DNA of 6,969 nt from Planctomycetota bacterium (GTDB lineage: Bacteria > Planctomycetota > Phycisphaerae > Phycisphaerales > SM1A02): assembly GCA_027295365.1 (NCBI GenBank), contig JAPULD010000475.1, forward strand, positions 1-6,969, in the 5' to 3' direction. Below the pieces are notes generated by a model. It was given only the letters and a program-made list of their open reading frames with translations. It made no database searches and was not told the DNA's origin. The stretch's first letter is position 1, and each line of letters starts with the position of its first letter. Below, piece after piece: positions 5,951 through 6,969 of the stretch. The position numbers and the translations under genes were made by a program.

Positions 5951-6542
5951 ACGCATGATCGGCCGCCTTGATCTGCCCGAACATGCGCCGACGGAAGGCG
6001 AACGCCGCTCCTGAAAAACCGCACGCCCCGGCGACGAACAGCAAGCCCACCACAATCGAGAGGATCGAAGGCAGGTCGCCAAATCCTTCCCCACTTGCAA
6101 ACACGATGCAGGGCAGGATGGTGACGAGCGAAATGAAGCCATAGGAGATCGTCGCGATGCCCCGGTCGGCGTGGGCCTTGCCGATCCGATCCGGCGCGCT
6201 GAACCAGTTCAGGGCCTCCTGGCCCTCGCACAACCGCTCGTAATCGGAGCAGCGTCGGGCCAGCATCACGATCGAATTGTCCAGAGCCCAGTACCAGACC
6301 ATGAACACCATCGACAACATCGAAGGCAGCAGCGACATGAAGAACCTCGCCACCTTCGGGTCGTCCCGGCTGACGTAGGGAACCGTGAAGGCGAGAGCCG
6401 TAGCCACCGTGATCACGTAGGCGTTCTGGGAGACCTGCCGCGCGAGAATCTTCGTGTCCATCTCCGACCACGCGGCCTGGTATCGCGTGGCGAGCGGTAT
6501 CGAGTAGATGTTCTTTCCTGGCGTGTTTTCGGAATCGGCCAT
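5949..6542 (-). CDS. Four-helix membrane protein of unknown function
   Basis: The start is ATG 6542, with AAGGGAGA about six bases upstream; the frame's longer upstream reading runs through the neighbouring gene in another frame and is rejected. The 197-residue product has a polar N-terminus of about 40 residues and four predicted membrane helices (about 41-57, 67-87, 129-149 and 157-183). A cytoplasm-like loop (about 95-128) is rich in charged residues and contains RRCSDYERLCEGQEALNWF. The tail is short and basic. I see no signal peptide cleavage site, catalytic motif or transporter signature, and do not recognise a family. It lies 62 bases downstream of the ABM-like gene on the same strand and may be co-transcribed with it. 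It converges on the zinc-ribbon membrane gene. Confidence 0.82.
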   Translation of the reverse strand: MADSENTPGKNIYSIPLATRYQAAWSEMDTKILARQVSQNAYVITVATALAFTVPYVSRDDPKVARFFMSLLPSMLSMVFMVWYWALDNSIVMLARRCSDYERLCEGQEALNWFSAPDRIGKAHADRGIATISYGFISLVTILPCIVFASGEGFGDLPSILSIVVGLLFVAGACGFSGAAFAFRRRMFGQIKAADHA

Positions 6543-6548
6543 CGGAGG

Positions 6549-6556
6549 TCTCCCTT
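6549..6556 (-). promoter_or_regulatory. Ribosome binding site for the membrane protein start at 6542
   Basis: AAGGGAGA on the minus strand lies six bases upstream of ATG 6542 and supports this start over the non-conserved upstream extension. Confidence 0.6.
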
Positions 6557-6604
6557 GCCTTCGAATCTTCAGTGTACCTTCGAGACGGACGAGCGTGATC
6601 CCGT

Positions 6605-6928
6605 TCAGCCAAGGTCGATCGATTCGAAGTTTGGGAAGGGGCTGGTCGTCTCGGGCACGTCCCGCAGCGTGAGGTAGTCGCAACACGCCTCCAGGCGTGC
6701 CCGCACGTCCAGCACCGCCTGGTTCTCGTGGGCCTTTTCCGAGTGATCGGCACTCTTCCATTCGAAGAGTTCGAGGATGGTGCCATCGCTCGACTTCATG
6801 AAGCAGGGGGGTCGATCGGTGATCAGATCCTCCCCCTTCAAGATGGGGATGTGCGTCTTCAGGACGTCCAGCAATTTGGATTCCTGACCCGGCTTGGGGC
6901 GAAACGCGCAGATGACGAAACTTCCCAT
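6605..6928 (-). CDS. Small dimeric alpha/beta-barrel protein (ABM-like domain)
   Basis: The product has 107 residues from ATG 6928, which has GGAGA eight bases upstream; an ATG at 6943 would add five residues but has no ribosome binding site. It begins with a beta strand (SFVICAFRPKPGQE), then a helix (SKLLDVLKTHIPIL), a second strand near TDRPPCFMKSSDGTILELFEW, and a helix (SEKAHENQAVLDVRARLEACC). This is the ferredoxin-like layout of the antibiotic biosynthesis monooxygenase/dimeric alpha-beta barrel superfamily, and the wording resembles short stand-alone members with 'DGTILEIFEW'. Such proteins may be oxygenases, heme-binding or merely dimerisation units; no substrate can be read from the sequence. 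It is the first gene of a possible two-gene minus-strand unit. Confidence 0.82.
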   Translation of the reverse strand: MGSFVICAFRPKPGQESKLLDVLKTHIPILKGEDLITDRPPCFMKSSDGTILELFEWKSADHSEKAHENQAVLDVRARLEACCDYLTLRDVPETTSPFPNFESIDLG

Positions 6929-6936
6929 GATGCGGG

Positions 6937-6941
6937 TCTCC
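6937..6941 (-). promoter_or_regulatory. Ribosome binding site deciding the start at 6928
   Basis: GGAGA on the minus strand sits eight bases before ATG 6928. It overlaps the codons that a start at 6943 would use, so the downstream ATG is preferred. Confidence 0.55.
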
Positions 6942-6969
6942 ATTGATGGGGATTGTGACGACTTACTGT

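Noticed and set aside
6543..6761. Longer start for the four-helix membrane protein (270 residues).
   Set aside because: The extra 73 residues overlap the ABM-like gene in another frame and lack a membrane or domain pattern. ATG 6542 has a ribosome binding site.
5701..6786. Minus-strand 361-residue frame.
   Set aside because: It is arginine- and proline-rich out-of-frame translation overlapping three better genes and has no domain-like pattern.

Overview
The window looks like chromosomal DNA of a planctomycete, perhaps a Phycisphaerae-like lineage. The strongest clue is a small membrane protein ending in the cysteine pattern CxxCRYDLRG…CPECG, a tail I associate with Planctomycetota. Other clues are a lipid A gene (lpxA), fairly high GC outside one islet, frequent GTG/TTG starts, and spacers filled by long inverted repeats. 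The taxonomic call is inference; no rRNA or other marker gene is present.

Layout from left to right. (1) 1-1477, minus: the N-terminal half of an FtsK/SpoIIIE DNA translocase, cut by the window edge in the middle of the Walker A motif. The first nine bases (TTCCGATCT) equal the 3' end of the standard Illumina adapter and replace the codon expected after the P-loop lysine, so this edge is probably an untrimmed contig end. (2) 1574-2415, plus: two small genes joined by a TTGA stop/start overlap. The first resembles the DUF6714 family and is clearly AT-richer than its surroundings; the second is unrecognised. (3) 2416-2590: a spacer between convergent genes, filled by a nested inverted repeat. 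(4) 2591-4316, minus: lpxA followed by a YycJ/WalJ-like metallo-beta-lactamase-fold protein with a changed metal-binding motif. (5) 4317-4437: the divergent spacer between lpxA and lipB, almost all of it one long near-palindrome with an 18-bp perfect outer stem. (6) 4438-5924, plus: lipB (octanoyltransferase) coupled by another TTGA overlap to the membrane protein with the planctomycete-type zinc ribbon. (7) 5949-6928, minus: a small dimeric alpha/beta-barrel (ABM-like) protein followed by a four-helix membrane protein of unknown function.

Most recognisable genes are housekeeping: chromosome segregation (FtsK), lipid A synthesis (LpxA) and lipoate attachment (LipB). I see no CRISPR array, no RNA gene, no transposase, no toxin-antitoxin pair that I can name, and no convincing new defence or biosynthetic system. 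The points worth a second look are the adapter-like contig end, the two spacer palindromes, the low-GC two-gene islet, and the variant metal site in the metallo-beta-lactamase-fold protein.
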